A DNA stretch of 30,547 nt from a virus. The stretch is taken from positions 1 through 30,547 of the IMG/VR virus record IMGVR_UViG_3300004369_000928, one strand, 5' to 3'. Positions 22,243 through 30,021 of the stretch are shown in pieces. A program made the position numbers and the translations under genes. Each line of letters starts with the position of its first letter. The first letter of the stretch is position 1. The notes below the pieces were generated by a model. It saw nothing but the letters and a program-made list of their open reading frames with translations, was not told where the DNA came from and made no database searches.

Positions 22243-23582
22243 TGGCTAAGAATCCTACGGGAGCAAATAATCAATCTACTCCCAATATTCTACTATTTAA
22301 AATATATCCTCCAGAAGGATCATCAAAAGAACCAATTGATGTAAGAACTCAGGTTCCTGAAATTAGATATTATGAAGATGTTCTTTCTAATACAGTATCC
22401 ATGTCTGTTGTAGTTGTGGATACTGGTGGATTGGATCAAGAAAGCAAAGAGTCAATGAACGGAATACTTGATGGTCTTCCTATAAAGAGTGGATGTAGAG
22501 TAGATGCTCAACTTGTAGATCCTAATAAAGGTGTTTTGAATCTTACTGGACCAAATTGTTTATATGTGAGTAAAGTTGTTTCTGGTACAAAAGAAACACA
22601 AAAAGATATTTTTCAGTTAGAACTAGTTAGTGTTGAATATCTTATAAATGATTTTGTTAGGATTAGAAAATCATATCAAGGAAAAATTTCAGACAGTGTT
22701 AGATCTATTTTAACCACTTCTGCTCCAGATGGTATAGGAACACAAAAACCAGTTGATGTTGAGGAGACTTTAAAACCATATAGATTTATTGGTAACACTT
22801 GGAAACCTTTTAAAGTTTGTACTTGGTTAGCTGCTAAGTCAAATCCCCAAGAAGGAACAGGACACCAAGCTGGATTTTTATTTTTTGAAACCCATGACGG
22901 ATTTAAATTTAAATCAATTGATTCATTATTGAAAGTTGAACCAACTAAAAAATTTCAATACACTAATACTCCTCTTACTAAAAATGGATATCAAAAAATA
23001 CAATATTATAACATAGAAAAAAATTCTGATTTGGATGAAAATTTAAAAATGGGTACTTATAATAATAAGACTACATATTTTGATCCAGTCTCTTTAAAAT
23101 GGAAAACTCAAGTTTATGGAATAAATGACCAAAAAGAAAATATAAATCTTGCTTCAGATAATGCTGTAATAGTAAATACTCCATTTACTAATGATGATAC
23201 TGTTACTCGATATTACTTTAAAGTTCTTGATATTGGATATCAACCTTTAGGAGATACTCCTCAACAACAATTAAGTCAAGTAAAATCTGATCCAAAATTA
23301 CCCAATCATGATTCTCAAAATATTGATGCTCAATCACTTATGAGGTATCATGAAATTTTTTCCATAAAAACTCATATAACTATATTAGGTGATTTCACTT
23401 TAAGAGCAGGTGAAACGGTGCATTGTGAGTTTCCTGATCTACAAGAAGCTGCTTCAAGAAGACCAAATGAGCAAACAAGTGGTAAGTACATGGTATCAAG
23501 TTTATGTCATAGATTGACGCCGAAGGACTGCCACACTAGTATAACACTGGTGAGAGATTCAATACCAGAACAAAGGAGCTAG
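22242..23582 (+). CDS. 27: gp27-like baseplate central hub protein
   Basis: The 446-aa product begins with a flexible N/S/T-rich segment, then I-L-L-F-K-I-Y-P-P-E-G and I-R-Y-Y-E-D-V-L-S-N-T-V-S-M. It continues with K-P-Y-R-F-I-G-N-T-W-K-P-F-K-V-C-T-W-L-A, a conserved hub motif, and F-F-E-T-H-D-G-F-K-F-K-S-I-D-S-L. T4 gp27 (391 aa) forms the trimeric torus that holds gp5; the position here, directly before the gp5-like gene apart from one small insert, agrees. The C-terminal part contains G-E-T-V-H-C-E-F-P and the DNA encoding R-L-T-P-K-D-C-H holds a possible promoter (23514-23542) for the inserted gene. Confidence 0.82.
   Translation: MAKNPTGANNQSTPNILLFKIYPPEGSSKEPIDVRTQVPEIRYYEDVLSNTVSMSVVVVDTGGLDQESKESMNGILDGLPIKSGCRVDAQLVDPNKGVLNLTGPNCLYVSKVVSGTKETQKDIFQLELVSVEYLINDFVRIRKSYQGKISDSVRSILTTSAPDGIGTQKPVDVEETLKPYRFIGNTWKPFKVCTWLAAKSNPQEGTGHQAGFLFFETHDGFKFKSIDSLLKVEPTKKFQYTNTPLTKNGYQKIQYYNIEKNSDLDENLKMGTYNNKTTYFDPVSLKWKTQVYGINDQKENINLASDNAVIVNTPFTNDDTVTRYYFKVLDIGYQPLGDTPQQQLSQVKSDPKLPNHDSQNIDAQSLMRYHEIFSIKTHITILGDFTLRAGETVHCEFPDLQEAASRRPNEQTSGKYMVSSLCHRLTPKDCHTSITLVRDSIPEQRS
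23514..23542 (+). promoter_or_regulatory. Possible sigma70-type promoter inside gp27, upstream of the CP12-like gene
   Basis: TTGACG (23514-23519), a 17-nt spacer and TAGTAT (23537-23542). The -35 box and spacing are identical to the three strong promoters; the -10 box matches TATAAT at four of six positions. The predicted start near 23549 lies about 39 nt before the ATG at 23588. Confidence 0.45.
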
Positions 23583-23587
23583 CTAAA

Positions 23588-23815
23588 ATGGAAAACATCG
23601 AAGCGCACATTGCAAAAGATAAGGAAATTCTTCAAGATCCCACTACATCTCCCCAACAACGTCGTCATGTAGAAGAAGAACTTCATGAGTTGGAAGTATA
23701 TGCAGAGAATCATAAAGAAGAAATCGCAGCAGGAGATCATCATGATCCTTCTCCATTAGAACTTTTCTGCGAAATGGAACCAGGAGCACCTGAGTGTAAA
23801 ACCCACGATAACTGA
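23588..23815 (+). CDS. CP12-like protein (Calvin-cycle inhibitor homologue)
   Basis: The 75-aa product ends P-L-E-L-F-C-E-M-E-P-G-A-P-E-C-K-T-H-D-N. This matches the C-terminal GAPDH-binding loop of CP12 (L-E-x-[YF]-C, P at the turn, E-C-[RK], acidic end), with Cys61 and Cys70 separated by eight residues as in CP12. The first 50 residues are a charged helix pair with T-S-P-Q-Q-R-R-H-V-E-E-E-L and lack the N-terminal cysteine pair of plant-type CP12. Host CP12 bridges GAPDH and PRK when oxidised and shuts down the Calvin cycle; phage versions are thought to divert carbon to the pentose phosphate pathway. The usual C-terminal Tyr is His here. An AAGGAG site precedes the start. It is inserted between gp27 and gp5-like genes, unusual company for a metabolic gene. 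Confidence 0.7.
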   Translation: MENIEAHIAKDKEILQDPTTSPQQRRHVEEELHELEVYAENHKEEIAAGDHHDPSPLELFCEMEPGAPECKTHDN

Positions 23816-23821
23816 TAGAAA

Positions 23822-26800
23822 ATGCCTTTAGACCAGGATCTAATTAAAAGAGATTTTTTAGGAAAGGATGGATTCATTTGGTGGATCGGTCAGATTCCTA
23901 AGGAAGCTGCCTATGTCGAAAATAAAACAGGTAGACGTGATAGTGCAGATGAAATAAATGGTCCTGGTGAAAGGTATAAAGTAAGGATATTTGGATATCA
24001 TGAAGTTGAATGTGGTCAACCAACATTAACAGATGAAGAATTGCCTTGGGCTACCGTTATGTATCCAGTTACTGCTGGTGGTGGCGGTGGTGCAGCAAGT
24101 CAGTCTGCTAATTTGACTCAAGGAACCATGGTGTATGGTTTCTTTTTAGATGGAAACAATGCACAGCAACCTGTGATTATGGGTTGTTTGGGATATAATC
24201 AAACACAATTTAGCCCTGTTCCAAAAGATCCAATAGATGATTGTACTAAAGGGCAACCATTTGATGGGTATGGTCCCGAGGATAAAGTTCCTGTTACGCA
24301 TGTTAGAGAAGAACCAATATCAGTTATTGAAGGTGAAGAAGTTCAAACTCCTTCAGACAAAGTTGGTGATCCTCCGGGAGCAAGTCAGACTGTAATTACT
24401 ACATCGCCAGAAATAGATACTGGTGGTGGTAAGAATGCCGCAGATAAATCTGCACAGTCAGACAAAGAAGGAGCAGCATCTTTAAAGCAGACCGCAAGGT
24501 GTACTAAAGGTGATGGAATGACTGGTATTTTCACTGATGTGAAAAAAACTTTGAAAGATATACAAGAACTTCAAAGTAAGGCTAATGGGTGGGTTAATTA
24601 TGTAAATGGTCTAGTGGATGATGAACAACAAAAAATACAAGACAAGATTGATAAATTAACTCTTAAAATTACTAGGTTTGTAAAAAGTATTATTAACAAA
24701 GTTAGAGGATATACTGAAAAAAGAATTCAAGAAGAAGCAAAAAATTTATATTACTTAGTTCAACCAAATCAAACTAAAACTGTAAAAACAGCTCAAGATA
24801 AAGTATTAGAATTAATTTCATGTTTATTTGATAAAATTATTAGTGGTCTTATCGAACTCATTGGTGGAGTTCTTAGTAATATGATGAGTAAAGTCGTCAA
24901 TACAACTGAGTGCTTAATTGAAGGAATGATGGGGAATATTCTTGGAAATGTTCTTGGAGGAACAGTTGCTGGAATTCAGTCAATTGCTGATACTATTCAA
25001 AGCACTATTGGTGGAATTGCTGGTTCACTTAGTGGTTCACTTAGTGGAGTTGTAAGTTCTATTATTGGAGCAATAGAAAATATTCTTGCTTTTGGCGCTG
25101 CTTTCCCTTGTCAGGAAGATCAGTCATGCCCAGAAACAGAAGAGTGGAATCTTGCTACTGGTATTGAGGACGCTAATGATCTTTTAGCTATTGGCGACAA
25201 CATGTCCAATCTTGCAAAAAGTGTAACTGATAGTGTTTCTGGTGCTGCTCAAGCAATTCAAGGTGCTGGTGCTGCGATAGGTGCAGCTGGTGCTGATGTC
25301 GCTAATAGTGTTAATAACATAACATCGGGAATTACTGGTGCTCTTTCTCAATTTGGAGGCGGATGTGATGTTGGTCCTGTAAAATGTGGTCCCCCACAAA
25401 TTTCAGTTTTTGGAGGTGGCGCCGGCGCTGGCGGTGGTGGTGCTACTGCGAATGCAATTATAAGTGCTGGTGGTGAATTATTAGCTGTTGAATTAATTGA
25501 TGCTGGTACTGGATTTTTAAGATCTCCTGATGTTAAGGTACAAGATCCTTGTGGTGGAGGATTTGGTGCTGTTGTTGATGTTATAATGACTGGCGAAGAT
25601 GATGAAGATGATGGAGATGGTGGTAGAGATGATGATCCTGGAGATGACGAATTTGATGGTGATGAGGGAGAAGATCCTAGAGATGATGACGGTACTGGAG
25701 GATCTCGTGGAGGATCCCGTGGAGGATCCCGTCGCGGCCGCCCCAGAGGACGTAGAACAGGCGGGGGCAGTAATCGTCCTGGTAGAGGAGCTGGAGAAAA
25801 AGATAGAGGAGATAGAAATGGTGGAGCTAATGGTAGATATAGAGATGAAAGTGGTAACGTAATAAAGGGTACTAAAGGTTCTCCTGAAAGAGGAACGGGT
25901 GGTAATGCTGATGAACTTAATAATCGTAGTTTTGAAGTTACCAGCGATCCCGATGATACCGGACCTTATTTGGTTATGAGAGCAACTCCTTACCGTCCTA
26001 ATGATGGTGTTTTTACCTTATCTTGGGAAGTATGGCCAAATTATGAAGCGAAAGAAGGTGGAGGAGACAAATATACTTATCGCGATGAAGTTGAAATTGT
26101 TAATGATAACTTTGAACTCAAAGACAAATTTAAAACTCCACACAATGAATTAATTGGTGATATTGAAATTACCAACTTTAGACAATGTAAGACTTTTATT
26201 CTTACTGGAGCAACAAAAACTCAACAAACCACTCTTACGCTGAGAGTTTGCCCTGCGGGACAACAAGGTGGTGGAAATAAAAAAATTAAAAAAATTATTG
26301 TAAAAAGACCAGGTTTTGGTTTTAGATCTAGAGAAGATGGATCTACAGGTGCTAATGGAAGACTGTATTCTACTCCAGAGCAAACTCTTGTAATTGATCC
26401 GGAAGGTAATTTTTTACCACCAATTTCACCAGGAACTTTCATAAAACTTTTACCTGGAAGTATCATCACTTCTCCTGGATCTGTTTCTGGATATGGTACA
26501 GTAACAGATCAAGACGAAGATACTGATTTTGATAATGGAGCTGGAATTGTTATTCCTCCTGGACAACCAACTAGAATAGAAAATGAAATAACGTTAACTA
26601 CTGTTGATCCTCGTAAAGTACCAAAAAAATCTGGAGATAATTCAATAGATTCAAAACCTCTTGATGGTAGTGCAAAAGGTGATGCAAAAAAATCTGGTCC
26701 TGATATTGGTCCTGGTGATGGAAGACCATCTGGATATGGAACTCCAGACGTTGATGATATTCAAAATAGTTCTTCTGATGGAAAATATAATGTTAGACTT

Positions 26801-27208
26801 TGTATAGAAGACGTTCTTATTGAGAATGGTGGTGTTAATTATGGTCCAGATGATGACATATACTTAGAACCAGATCATGGTGCTATATTGAAAATGGAAA
26901 CAGGACCATTTGGAAGAATAACTAAGGTAAAAGTTGCTAAAAGAGGATGTGGATTTACTGAGATGCCTAAAATAAGAATAAATAGTCGAACAGGATTTAA
27001 TGCAGATTTAATTCCTCTATTGGAAGTTCAGAGAGTTGGAGAGAAGAATCTCCAAGATATTGCAATCGGTGCTATTGATAGTGGAATTATTACTGTTGTT
27101 GATTGTGTAAACCAAAGGTATGGAAGACCAGATCCATCTGGATCTAGTGCTGATAGTGGTTATTATGAAAAAGGTCAACCTAACGCTGCTGTAAGAGCTA
27201 TTGATTAA
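23822..27208 (+). CDS. 5: gp5-like baseplate hub/needle protein without lysozyme domain
   Basis: The 1128-aa protein starts with an OB-fold-like region (about 1-130) of gp5/VgrG type: D-G-F-I-W-W-I-G-Q-I-P, Y-K-V-R-I-F-G-Y-H, E-L-P-W-A-T-V-M-Y-P-V and Q-P-V-I-M-G-C-L-G. No T4-type lysozyme domain follows. Instead there is a linker, a helical stretch (about 230-340), two Gly/Ala/Ser-rich hydrophobic segments (about 340-430 and 460-510), an acidic tract (about 591-630) running into an Arg/Gly-rich basic tract (about 631-665), and a C-terminal half with repeated G-x-G-F or G-x-N-Y beta motifs near 558, 827, 1003 and 1040. It presumably sits under the gp27 hub, and the beta-helix protein encoded next would be the needle. 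Its stop overlaps the next start (TAATG). Confidence 0.8.
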   Translation: MPLDQDLIKRDFLGKDGFIWWIGQIPKEAAYVENKTGRRDSADEINGPGERYKVRIFGYHEVECGQPTLTDEELPWATVMYPVTAGGGGGAASQSANLTQGTMVYGFFLDGNNAQQPVIMGCLGYNQTQFSPVPKDPIDDCTKGQPFDGYGPEDKVPVTHVREEPISVIEGEEVQTPSDKVGDPPGASQTVITTSPEIDTGGGKNAADKSAQSDKEGAASLKQTARCTKGDGMTGIFTDVKKTLKDIQELQSKANGWVNYVNGLVDDEQQKIQDKIDKLTLKITRFVKSIINKVRGYTEKRIQEEAKNLYYLVQPNQTKTVKTAQDKVLELISCLFDKIISGLIELIGGVLSNMMSKVVNTTECLIEGMMGNILGNVLGGTVAGIQSIADTIQSTIGGIAGSLSGSLSGVVSSIIGAIENILAFGAAFPCQEDQSCPETEEWNLATGIEDANDLLAIGDNMSNLAKSVTDSVSGAAQAIQGAGAAIGAAGADVANSVNNITSGITGALSQFGGGCDVGPVKCGPPQISVFGGGAGAGGGGATANAIISAGGELLAVELIDAGTGFLRSPDVKVQDPCGGGFGAVVDVIMTGEDDEDDGDGGRDDDPGDDEFDGDEGEDPRDDDGTGGSRGGSRGGSRRGRPRGRRTGGGSNRPGRGAGEKDRGDRNGGANGRYRDESGNVIKGTKGSPERGTGGNADELNNRSFEVTSDPDDTGPYLVMRATPYRPNDGVFTLSWEVWPNYEAKEGGGDKYTYRDEVEIVNDNFELKDKFKTPHNELIGDIEITNFRQCKTFILTGATKTQQTTLTLRVCPAGQQGGGNKKIKKIIVKRPGFGFRSREDGSTGANGRLYSTPEQTLVIDPEGNFLPPISPGTFIKLLPGSIITSPGSVSGYGTVTDQDEDTDFDNGAGIVIPPGQPTRIENEITLTTVDPRKVPKKSGDNSIDSKPLDGSAKGDAKKSGPDIGPGDGRPSGYGTPDVDDIQNSSSDGKYNVRLCIEDVLIENGGVNYGPDDDIYLEPDHGAILKMETGPFGRITKVKVAKRGCGFTEMPKIRINSRTGFNADLIPLLEVQRVGEKNLQDIAIGAIDSGIITVVDCVNQRYGRPDPSGSSADSGYYEKGQPNAAVRAID
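25697..25732 (+). repeat. Three tandem 12-bp repeats in the gp5-like gene
   Basis: GGAGGATCTCGT followed by two copies of GGAGGATCCCGT encode G-G-S-R three times. The array lies at the switch from the acidic to the basic tract and is followed by a GC-rich patch with GCGGCCGC at 25734-25741. Near-identity of the units points to recent slippage expansion. Confidence 0.9.
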
Positions 27209-27792
27209 TGTCTAAAAAAAGAAATTACCATACAATACGTTATGGTCAAAAAGATGGAGAACTAAAACTCGGACATATCCATAATGATGATGTTCAATCT
27301 GCTGTTTTGCTTAGATCTGGATATGATTATAGGCATTACATAACTCTTGATGCCGATGATGGACGCAAAGGGTGGACAACTTTTAGAACTCCTGGAACAC
27401 ATCAAACAAGATGTGGAGATGATGTTCCTGATGAAAAACCAGCTTTCTTTGTAGATGCGGTAAATGGTGATATAATATTAAATGCTCCTGAAGGTAGAAT
27501 AAGGCTTCTTGCTAAAAATATAGATCTTGTTGCCGATGGTGAAAATAATTCAGATGGAATTATCACACTTAGTGGTAACGAAGGAATAAGACTTCAAACA
27601 AAAAATCTTACTTGTGAATCTACTGCTATTACAAAAATAGTTTCTTCGGGAATTTTAGAAATGGTTGGTGAAGGTGTTATGAATTGTTATGGAGGAATCA
27701 TGGACATGTGTGATGGAAGATCAAAGGTAAATGGATCAAAGTTTGAAACAGATTTCAATACTCAACAAAAAGGTTCAGCACCTTTAATTTAA
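27208..27792 (+). CDS. Beta-helix baseplate protein, probable needle or gp5 C-terminal domain counterpart
   Basis: The 194-aa product has an N-terminal block (Y-H-T-I-R-Y-G-Q-K-D-G-E-L-K-L-G, then H-Q-T-R-C-G-D-D) and, from about residue 85, short repeating strands with alternating hydrophobic residues: F-F-V-D-A-V-N-G-D-I-I-L-N-A, G-R-I-R-L-L-A-K-N-I-D-L-V-A-D-G and G-I-R-L-Q-T-K. These periods are those of the gp5 triple-stranded beta-helix. It starts on the last base of the gp5-like stop codon, so the two proteins are made together and may form a two-part central spike. No metal-binding tip motif of gp5.4 type (HxH) was recognised. The assignment rests on strand periodicity and position. 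Confidence 0.65.
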   Translation: MSKKRNYHTIRYGQKDGELKLGHIHNDDVQSAVLLRSGYDYRHYITLDADDGRKGWTTFRTPGTHQTRCGDDVPDEKPAFFVDAVNGDIILNAPEGRIRLLAKNIDLVADGENNSDGIITLSGNEGIRLQTKNLTCESTAITKIVSSGILEMVGEGVMNCYGGIMDMCDGRSKVNGSKFETDFNTQQKGSAPLI

Positions 27793-27809
27793 TTTTAATG
27801 AGGTAAACA

Positions 27810-28631
27810 ATGGAAATTAATACAGATTTAACAATAGGCAAAAGGTTATTTGTTGGGGAAGGAAATCCTCTTGTTACTGGATTGGGTCCAACAGAACAAC
27901 GTGGAGCTGCTTATGTTGAAGGTCCAGCAGTTATTGGTGATGCTGGTGCTTGGCCTCCTATTTTACCAGCAGCAACTTGCATGATTGGTCCATTGGTGAA
28001 TAGTGATGCGCCTACTCCTATAATTTTGGGAATTATTCCTTCTTGTCTTCCAGTAAATAATTCTCCATATTCTCTTTCTGTTAGTGGTCCTACTGCTCTT
28101 CTCGGCGCATTAGACGTTGATGCTGATATTAACAATAGTGGAAATATCGGTGCTGGTGGAAATATCATTGCAAAAGGACATGTAATGTCTCAATGTGGTG
28201 GACATATTCTTGCTGCAAAAAAGAACTTTGATATTCCCCACCCATCCAAAAAAGGTTATAGATTAAGACATACTTGTCCCGAAGCTCCTTACAATGATGT
28301 TTACATTAGAGGAAAAGTAGTCAATAAAACTAAGATTGAACTTCCATCATATTGGAAAGATTTTGTTGATATGGACTCTATCTCTGTACAACTTCAACCT
28401 ATTGGAGCACATCAAGACGTTATAGTTAAGCGTATTGATGAAGACTACATATATTTACAGGCAAAAGGTGGAATGCCAATTAATTGTTACTATCATGTTT
28501 TTGCTGAAAGAAATGATGGTGAAAAATTAATTCCTGTGTATAAAGGAAAAACTCCTGCGGATTACCCAGGAAATAATGACGAATATTCAGTTTCTGGATA
28601 TCACTACGACGTAAGACAAACGGAGGATTAA
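27810..28631 (+). CDS. Virion structural protein with shared C-terminal module, copy 1
   Basis: The 273-aa product has an N-terminal G/P/A-rich part with beta character (D-L-T-I-G-K-R-L-F-V-G-E-G-N-P, later D-A-D-I-N-N-S-G-N-I-G-A-G-G-N-I). The C-terminal module of about 130 residues begins F-D-I-P-H-P-S-K-K-G-Y-R-L-R-H and contains V-Y-I-R-G-K-V, L-P-S-Y-W-K-D and C-Y-Y-H-V-F-A-E-R. The same module ends the next protein. I know such domains from structural proteins and tail appendages of T4-like cyanophages but no biochemical function. It has a modest AATGAGG ribosome-binding site. Likely a baseplate-proximal fibre or spike component. Confidence 0.65.
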   Translation: MEINTDLTIGKRLFVGEGNPLVTGLGPTEQRGAAYVEGPAVIGDAGAWPPILPAATCMIGPLVNSDAPTPIILGIIPSCLPVNNSPYSLSVSGPTALLGALDVDADINNSGNIGAGGNIIAKGHVMSQCGGHILAAKKNFDIPHPSKKGYRLRHTCPEAPYNDVYIRGKVVNKTKIELPSYWKDFVDMDSISVQLQPIGAHQDVIVKRIDEDYIYLQAKGGMPINCYYHVFAERNDGEKLIPVYKGKTPADYPGNNDEYSVSGYHYDVRQTED

Positions 28632-28633
28632 TT

Positions 28634-29311
28634 ATGGCTGGCGAAGTTTCATTCCCAACAGAAAATACACCTGTTGGAGGTTCTAAAAATTGTGATGGTC
28701 CTGTAATAGGAACACCACATCCAAGTTTTGACTATATTCATAGAACTACAACTGGTGATGACGATTATCCAGAAGATGCGTGTCCTTTGTGGCTTCAAGT
28801 AAATGGTAAGTTTGATAATCTTCAAGTAACTTCCAATGTAACTGCATCAACATTCAATGGAAATATTAATGTTCAATCTTGGAAAGGATTTGATATTAAG
28901 CATCCCAATAAAGAGAATCATCGTCTCAGACACATCTGTCTAGAAGGACCAGAAGCAGGTGTTTATATCAGAGGTAGACTTACTAATAACAATGTAATCA
29001 ATCTCCCTGAGTATTGGAGAGGTCTAATTGATCCCGAAACAATTACAGTTAGTCTGACTCAAATTGGTTGCTCTCAGGATTTATTTGTAGAAAGTATTGA
29101 GTGGGGAACAACTGTTAAAATTAAGTCTGGAAGTGCTTCAACAATTGATTGTTATTATGTAATCCAAGCTTCTAGAATTGATGGTGAACCTTTGATTGTT
29201 GAATATGAAGGTCAGACACCAGCAGAATACCCTGGAGGCAGCGATCAATTCTCAATTTCTGGATGGGACTACGACAAGAGAGGTCCAGAGCCAACTCCAG
29301 AACCGTCCTAA
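28634..29311 (+). CDS. Virion structural protein with shared C-terminal module, copy 2
   Basis: The 225-aa product has a short unrelated N-terminal part and, from about residue 87, the same module as its neighbour: F-D-I-K-H-P-N-K-E-N-H-R-L-R-H-I-C-L-E-G-P-E, V-Y-I-R-G-R-L, L-P-E-Y-W-R-G, and a Tyr-rich strand before a conserved end (Y-P-G-G-S-D-Q-F-S-I-S-G-W-D-Y-D). C-L-E-G-P-E is the fuller form of the motif that reads C-P-E-A-P-Y in copy 1. The protein ends in a P/E-rich tail. A GGAGG site overlaps the preceding stop codon region, which suggests coupling. It closes the plus-strand baseplate block and is followed by an early-type promoter for the next gene. Confidence 0.65.
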   Translation: MAGEVSFPTENTPVGGSKNCDGPVIGTPHPSFDYIHRTTTGDDDYPEDACPLWLQVNGKFDNLQVTSNVTASTFNGNINVQSWKGFDIKHPNKENHRLRHICLEGPEAGVYIRGRLTNNNVINLPEYWRGLIDPETITVSLTQIGCSQDLFVESIEWGTTVKIKSGSASTIDCYYVIQASRIDGEPLIVEYEGQTPAEYPGGSDQFSISGWDYDKRGPEPTPEPS

Positions 29312-29315
29312 GGGG

Positions 29316-29344
29316 TTGACGCCCACGCCAAACCACCCTATAAT
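29316..29344 (+). promoter_or_regulatory. Sigma70-type (early) promoter before the tRNA region
   Basis: TTGACG (29316-29321), a 17-nt spacer and TATAAT (29339-29344). It would start transcription near 29351 and drive the 68-aa gene and possibly the downstream tRNA genes. Confidence 0.85.
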
Positions 29345-29371
29345 ATATGGGTAATCAACGGAGCACACCTG

Positions 29372-29578
29372 ATGCCTCAAGAAGAATTTCTCTATCGCGT
29401 CGTTATTGATCCTATGCGTAAGTCCTTCTATATGTACTCGGATCAAGGTGATGAGAAAGTAATTGAGTGTGATAATATTGATGAGTTTATGAGTGTTCTT
29501 GAGTATGTGAATGATGTTGCTCCTGATGAAATGATTGCCTATTCCGATCCGATGACTCCCATGACTTACGCGGGGTAA
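29372..29578 (+). CDS. Conserved small cyanophage protein, 68 aa
   Basis: The product starts M-P-Q-E-E-F-L-Y-R-V-V-I-D-P-M-R-K-S-F-Y-M-Y-S and continues as an acidic protein with E-F-M-S-V-L-E-Y-V. It looks like a small alpha/beta fold. I recall similar small early proteins in cyanophages but no known role. It lies immediately downstream of a strong sigma70-type promoter with CGGAG before its start. A weak hairpin and T tract follow before the first tRNA gene, so part of the transcription probably continues into the tRNAs. Confidence 0.75.
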   Translation: MPQEEFLYRVVIDPMRKSFYMYSDQGDEKVIECDNIDEFMSVLEYVNDVAPDEMIAYSDPMTPMTYAG

Positions 29579-29591
29579 TTCCCCCTTTTTT
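29572..29591 (+). terminator. Weak terminator-like hairpin before the tRNA genes
   Basis: GGGG (29572-29575) and CCCC (29581-29584) flank a TAATT loop that includes the stop codon of the preceding gene, followed by C and six T. The stem has only four base pairs, so it may terminate partially and let some transcripts enter the tRNA genes. Confidence 0.45.
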
Positions 29592-29663
29592 GGGACTGTC
29601 GCCTAAAGGTAAAGGTCCTCTGCTTATAACGGAGTGATCTGGGTTCAAGTCCCAGCAGTCCTA
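29592..29663 (+). tRNA. tRNA-Ile (anticodon UAU)
   Basis: A full cloverleaf can be drawn: acceptor 29592-29598 with 29656-29662 (first pair G-U), D-arm GCCT/AGGT, anticodon stem CTCTG/CGGAG around loop CTTATAA with anticodon TAT at positions 34-36, and T-arm CTGGG/CCCAG around TTCAAGT. Discriminator A; no encoded CCA. The unmodified anticodon UAU would read AUA. CAU-type confusion is excluded because the loop reads TAT. It is the first of four tRNA genes here. Confidence 0.88.
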
Positions 29664-29731
29664 CTAAGGAACTTGAGACGTTCCAACCAAAGGTGCCCCA
29701 TAGCAAGCATACTTGGTAAGTCATCCGTCAT

Positions 29732-29816
29732 GGGAGTGTGATGAAACTGGTAAACATTGCGGCCTTAAAAGCCGTTGACCGTAAAGGTCTTGCGGGTTCG
29801 ATCCCCGCCACTCCTA
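29732..29816 (+). tRNA. tRNA-Leu (anticodon UAA)
   Basis: Acceptor GGGAGTG with CACTCCT (first pair G-U), anticodon stem GCGGC/GCCGT around loop CTTAAAA (anticodon TAA), a long variable arm with TGACC/GGTC pairing typical of class II tRNAs, and T-arm GCGGG/CCCGC around TTCGATC. Discriminator A, no encoded CCA. It reads UUA. Confidence 0.92.
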
Positions 29817-29837
29817 CTGCACTAAATAAGTGCGAGC

Positions 29838-29911
29838 GCCAATTTAGCTCAGCTGGATAGAGCAGGGTTTTTGTAAAGCTCAGGTCAACGGTTCAAGTCC
29901 GTTAATTGGCT
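29838..29911 (+). tRNA. tRNA-Thr (anticodon UGU)
   Basis: Acceptor GCCAATT with AATTGGC is fully paired; D-arm GCTC/GAGC, anticodon stem GGGTT/AGCTC around loop TTTGTAA (anticodon TGT), T-arm AACGG/CCGTT around TTCAAGT. Discriminator T, no encoded CCA. It reads ACA. Confidence 0.92.
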
Positions 29912-29993
29912 TTCCTCGGACGTAACTGAGGAAACTGGGTTTAATTTTTTAATTAGATCCTTAGGAATGTGTCTTTTTAGATGTTGGATGCAA

Positions 29994-30021
29994 GACCCTT
30001 AATTATCGAGATCTCGGGGTC
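29994..30021 (+). other. Hairpin and palindrome in the tRNA spacer
   Basis: GACCC (29994-29998) can pair with GGGTC (30017-30021); between them lies the perfect palindrome CGAGATCTCG (30007-30016). There is no T tract after it, so it is not a typical terminator. Confidence 0.6.

Noticed and set aside
25697-25745. Cloning-vector polylinker (BamHI- and NotI-like sites)
   Set aside because: The sequence stays in frame in a long gene, encodes a coherent G-G-S-R repeat, and a similar GC-rich patch occurs independently at 17550.
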